Positions 31,861 through 33,850 of a stretch of DNA of 33,850 nucleotides are shown here, piece after piece. A program made the translations under genes and the position numbers. The first letter of the stretch is position 1; every line of letters starts with the position of its first letter. Below the pieces are notes generated by a model. It searched no databases. It saw only the letters and a program-made list of their open reading frames with translations, and was not told the origin of the DNA. This DNA comes from an uncultured Mucilaginibacter sp. (GTDB lineage: Bacteria; Bacteroidota; Bacteroidia; Sphingobacteriales; Sphingobacteriaceae): contig NZ_CALMAT010000123.1 in the NCBI RefSeq assembly GCF_937859865.1, forward strand, positions 1-33,850. Reading direction: 5' to 3'.

Positions 31861-32457
31861 CTAAAGCAGCTCGGCATAATGGTTTTCTACTTTAATGCCG
31901 CCGTCTTTGTTCAGCTTGATCTGTTTTGTATGCTGTTCAATCAGCAGCAGGTTGGGCGTTAAACTGTGCAGCGCAGCAATATTTTTAGCTTCCAATAAAT
32001 CTTCATCTGCCTGTTTAAAATCGCCCAGGTTTGATTTTACATCTGCCAAAACCACCAACGAACCAATAATGCCTTCATAATTTTTTTGCTGGCGCGAGAT
32101 GGCGTTGCTGCGCAGCACGTACCACTTTGCTTCCGAAAAACGGTTTTGCCTGAAATAAAAGCTGGCCAAACTATCAAACTGAATACGCATGGCTGCCTGC
32201 CCGTAACGCATGCTGTGGCGCAAATTGCGCATACACATAGCTTCTTCGGCATCAATGCTGTAGCGGCTTCGGCCTAAATCAGTTTTAAAGGTGGTAAAAG
32301 AAGTATTGCAGATAAGTGCCGGTGGCGGCGTTTTCTCATGAACTAAAGCCAATGCCGGAAAGCGTTCGTGCTTTTTTTGCCAGGGCATTTTAACATAAAT
32401 CTGTGCCGAAGCCTGCAATGAAAAAAGGGCGATAAAAAGAGTATATAATATTTTCAT
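31861..32457 (-). CDS. Secreted TPR-like protein (198 aa)
   Basis: A signal peptide ends LQASA-Q. The middle and C-terminal part (AAMRIQFDSLASFYFRQNRFSEAKWYVLRSNAISRQQKNYEGIIGSLVVLADVKSNLGDFKQADEDLLEAKNIA in outline) shows two or three 34-residue helix pairs with the A-x-x-Y and G-D-F-x-x-A positions of TPRs, so it probably binds another protein in the periplasm. The N-terminal part has no recognisable motif. NTSFTTF is coded by a repeat core (32295). It is a single gene as far as I can see. Confidence 0.65.
   Translation of the reverse strand: MKILYTLFIALFSLQASAQIYVKMPWQKKHERFPALALVHEKTPPPALICNTSFTTFKTDLGRSRYSIDAEEAMCMRNLRHSMRYGQAAMRIQFDSLASFYFRQNRFSEAKWYVLRSNAISRQQKNYEGIIGSLVVLADVKSNLGDFKQADEDLLEAKNIAALHSLTPNLLLIEQHTKQIKLNKDGGIKVENHYAELL
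32295..32306. repeat. Repeat unit inside the TPR-like protein gene
   Basis: TAAAAGAAGTAT preceded by CAGTTTTAAAGGTGG, which resembles the TTTTTAGGTGG inner tail of doublets 4 and 5. Read on the coding strand it gives Asn-Thr-Ser-Phe-Thr-Thr. Confidence 0.6.
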
Positions 32458-32523
32458 AAAACGCTGATTGTTATAGAAAAACCAATCAAATTAATTAACG
32501 GCCAAAGCTTAAAAGTGTTGTGC

Positions 32524-33366
32524 TTAACTAAAAACTTCCAGCCCGTCATCGTAGCTTGCCCAAACCATATATGGATGTGTATCGGCGTGATAAATTTCGC
32601 CGTTCGCCTTAATCCCGATCACGCCTGCAAAACCGTCAAATCCACTTAGTTCGGTCAGTGTTTTTTCGCAAGCATCGCTCAATTTAAAACCATCGGTTGC
32701 GCGGGTTACAATTTTGGCGGCCACGGCTCCGCTCATAATATCTTCGCCAACGCCTGTGCACGAAACTGCTGCAAAACGGTTGGCATAATTGCCGGCAACG
32801 GTGGCCGAATCGCTTACGCGGCAAGGTATTTCAAAGCCTTTTCCGCCGGTTGAGGTAGCTGCGGCAAGGTTATTAAATTCATCCAAAACCACACAGCCAA
32901 CTGTGCCTAAGCGTACCGAGTTTTGCAGCTTTTGCTCGTATTCGTGTTTTCGTTGCGGCGATTGCGGGTTGAAGTATGGGAAATCATGTTCGCGGGCGAA
33001 ATCTTTGGCACCGCTTCCGCTTAAAACACGGTCTTGCAGCGGCAATAATTTTTCGGCTATCCGGACCGGGTTTTTCACATCTTCTATATTAATCACACCC
33101 GAAAACCGTTCCGTGCTGCCATCCATTAAAGCTGCACTCATCCTGATTTTGCCATCGCTTTGGATTTGGGAACCGTAACCGGCGTTAAAAAGTTCACTGT
33201 CTTCCAATAAAGACACGGCAAAAACAGCAGTTTGCACGGCCGAATGCGTTTTTAAGAAAACATAACTGGCCTCGGCAATAGTGGCCAAAGCTTCCTGTTT
33301 AGCTTTTTTAATTTCCTGGTTGGTGCCAGATTCGCTAAAAAACCCACCGTGTATAATCAGTTTCAT
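32524..33366 (-). CDS. Isoaspartyl peptidase / L-asparaginase, Ntn-hydrolase (T2)
   Basis: 280 residues. The start MKLIIHGGFF matches the alpha-subunit opening of plant-type asparaginases, ELFNAGYGSQIQSDGKIRMSAALMDGS is the substrate-cleft segment, and LGTVGCVVLD holds the nucleophile Thr155 at the autocleavage site (Gly154/Thr155); STGGKGFEIPCRVSDSATVAGNYA and CTGVGEDIM follow in the beta subunit. It should self-cleave and hydrolyse beta-aspartyl dipeptides. The start lies 1 bp after the cyanophycinase stop, so the two are translated together; cyanophycinase releases beta-Asp-Arg, which this enzyme would split to Asp and Arg. No signal peptide, so it is cytoplasmic. Confidence 0.92.
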   Translation of the reverse strand: MKLIIHGGFFSESGTNQEIKKAKQEALATIAEASYVFLKTHSAVQTAVFAVSLLEDSELFNAGYGSQIQSDGKIRMSAALMDGSTERFSGVINIEDVKNPVRIAEKLLPLQDRVLSGSGAKDFAREHDFPYFNPQSPQRKHEYEQKLQNSVRLGTVGCVVLDEFNNLAAATSTGGKGFEIPCRVSDSATVAGNYANRFAAVSCTGVGEDIMSGAVAAKIVTRATDGFKLSDACEKTLTELSGFDGFAGVIGIKANGEIYHADTHPYMVWASYDDGLEVFS

Positions 33367-33367
33367 A

Positions 33368-33850
33368 TCAATAATCGTTGTCCGGAATGTTTAAGGCATG
33401 GTTGTTTAAAACCTTGGCCGTTTTGTTGATAAACAATTTGTGCTGCTGCAAGTCAAATTTATCATAAATAGACATCACATGTACTTTCAAGTTTTCAACA
33501 GAAACCGGTGTCCCCATTTCTACATTATAAATATTGGTTTCGATGATGTCACGTCCTTCAACCACAATCGTCAAGCCGGAACCGATGGCTTCCATGGTTT
33601 TTCCTTCGGTGATTAAAAGCCCGGCATCTTCGCCCAAACCAATGCCTAAAATGCCCGGGTTGCTGGCCACGGCATAAAACAAACGGCCAATGCGCCCGCG
33701 CTGTACAAAATGGGTATCAATAATTACCGAATCAATAAAACCCAGGCCAGCCGTAATTTGCACTTCGCCTTTGACCATCGCTTCGTTGCTTTGGCCGCGG
33801 TAAATCATGTTGGCAGAAGCAGCGGCCGCACCGGCCGAAGTCCCGGCAAT
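33368..33850 (-). CDS. cphB: Cyanophycinase (S51 peptidase), C-terminal part (runs off window end)
   Basis: The minus-strand frame is open to the window edge at 33850, so the N-terminus is missing; the internal Met at 33808 is not the start. The first residues in view, IAGTSAGAAAASANMIYRG, contain the S51 nucleophile motif GTSAGA, with the catalytic Ser coded at 33836-33838. Then comes GLGFIDSVIIDTHFVQRGRIGRL and GILGIGLGEDAGLLI, both typical of cyanophycinases. The enzyme cleaves the storage polymer cyanophycin to beta-Asp-Arg dipeptides. It has 160 codons in view against roughly 270 for the family. The isoaspartyl peptidase gene follows 1 bp later. A cyanophycin synthetase gene would be expected just beyond the window. 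Confidence 0.9.
   Translation of the reverse strand: MAGTSAGAAAASANMIYRGQSNEAMVKGEVQITAGLGFIDSVIIDTHFVQRGRIGRLFYAVASNPGILGIGLGEDAGLLITEGKTMEAIGSGLTIVVEGRDIIETNIYNVEMGTPVSVENLKVHVMSIYDKFDLQQHKLFINKTAKVLNNHALNIPDNDY

Overview
The window reads as a chromosome segment of a Bacteroidota bacterium, most likely Sphingobacteriaceae (Mucilaginibacter/Pedobacter-like). The evidence is the gene families present (GH92, DUF1080, DUF6807, a siderophore TonB receptor with an N-terminal carboxypeptidase-regulatory-like domain, the long form of Pta), Bacteroidota-type promoter motifs (TTTG, 19 bases, TAnnTTTG-like) and weak Shine-Dalgarno use. I see no rRNA, tRNA, CRISPR array, insertion sequence or phage module.

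Layout. 1-3122 (minus): the start of a secreted GH92 alpha-mannosidase cut by the window edge, then a secreted 728-residue glycosidase-like protein. 3636-6119: a secreted 827-residue orphan closed by a clear terminator. 6357-6866: a Mpo1-like (DUF962) membrane protein. 7076-10890: a tight operon of a two-domain DUF1080 3-keto-glycoside hydrolase, a Tat-exported Gfo/Idh/MocA oxidoreductase and a DUF6807 (PmoA-like) protein, fitting oxidative (3-keto) glycoside breakdown. 10891-12108: an AT-rich patch with a small ORF and a DUF2335 gene that appears frameshifted. 12479-15904 (minus): pta-ackA for acetate/acetyl-P metabolism. 16000-17070: a secreted GH43. 17307-19738: small or unrecognised genes plus a MOSC protein. 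19848-25601: a complete tripartite RND efflux operon in the order TolC, RND permease, adaptor lipoprotein. 25887-28334 (minus): a TonB-dependent siderophore receptor whose promoter is bracketed by near-identical inverted 18-mers. 28551-30448 (minus): a LOV-type (blue-light) histidine kinase with a stand-alone receiver. 30542-32457: small exported proteins (one DUF3347). 32524-33850 (minus): an isoaspartyl peptidase next to a cyanophycinase, a likely cyanophycin-degradation pair.

The strongest unexplained signal is a dispersed short repeat. The 12-mer ATGCTTCTTTTA (or its complement TAAAAGAAGCAT, with C/T variation at one position) occurs about 30 times by hand count in 33.85 kb. Many copies are followed by about five variable bases and then TAAAAATTGGTG. 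Six places hold two copies in inverted orientation as an 84-97 bp doublet, between genes. Others are singlets at gene junctions, and at least eight copies lie inside coding sequences. A sister 12-mer, ATGCTGTTTTTA, occurs about ten more times, mostly inside genes. Copies build terminator hairpins and in one case supply a start codon. The family resembles REP/REPIN or MITE-type repeats in its intergenic form and a DNA-uptake-type signal in its spread through genes; I cannot match it to a described family.
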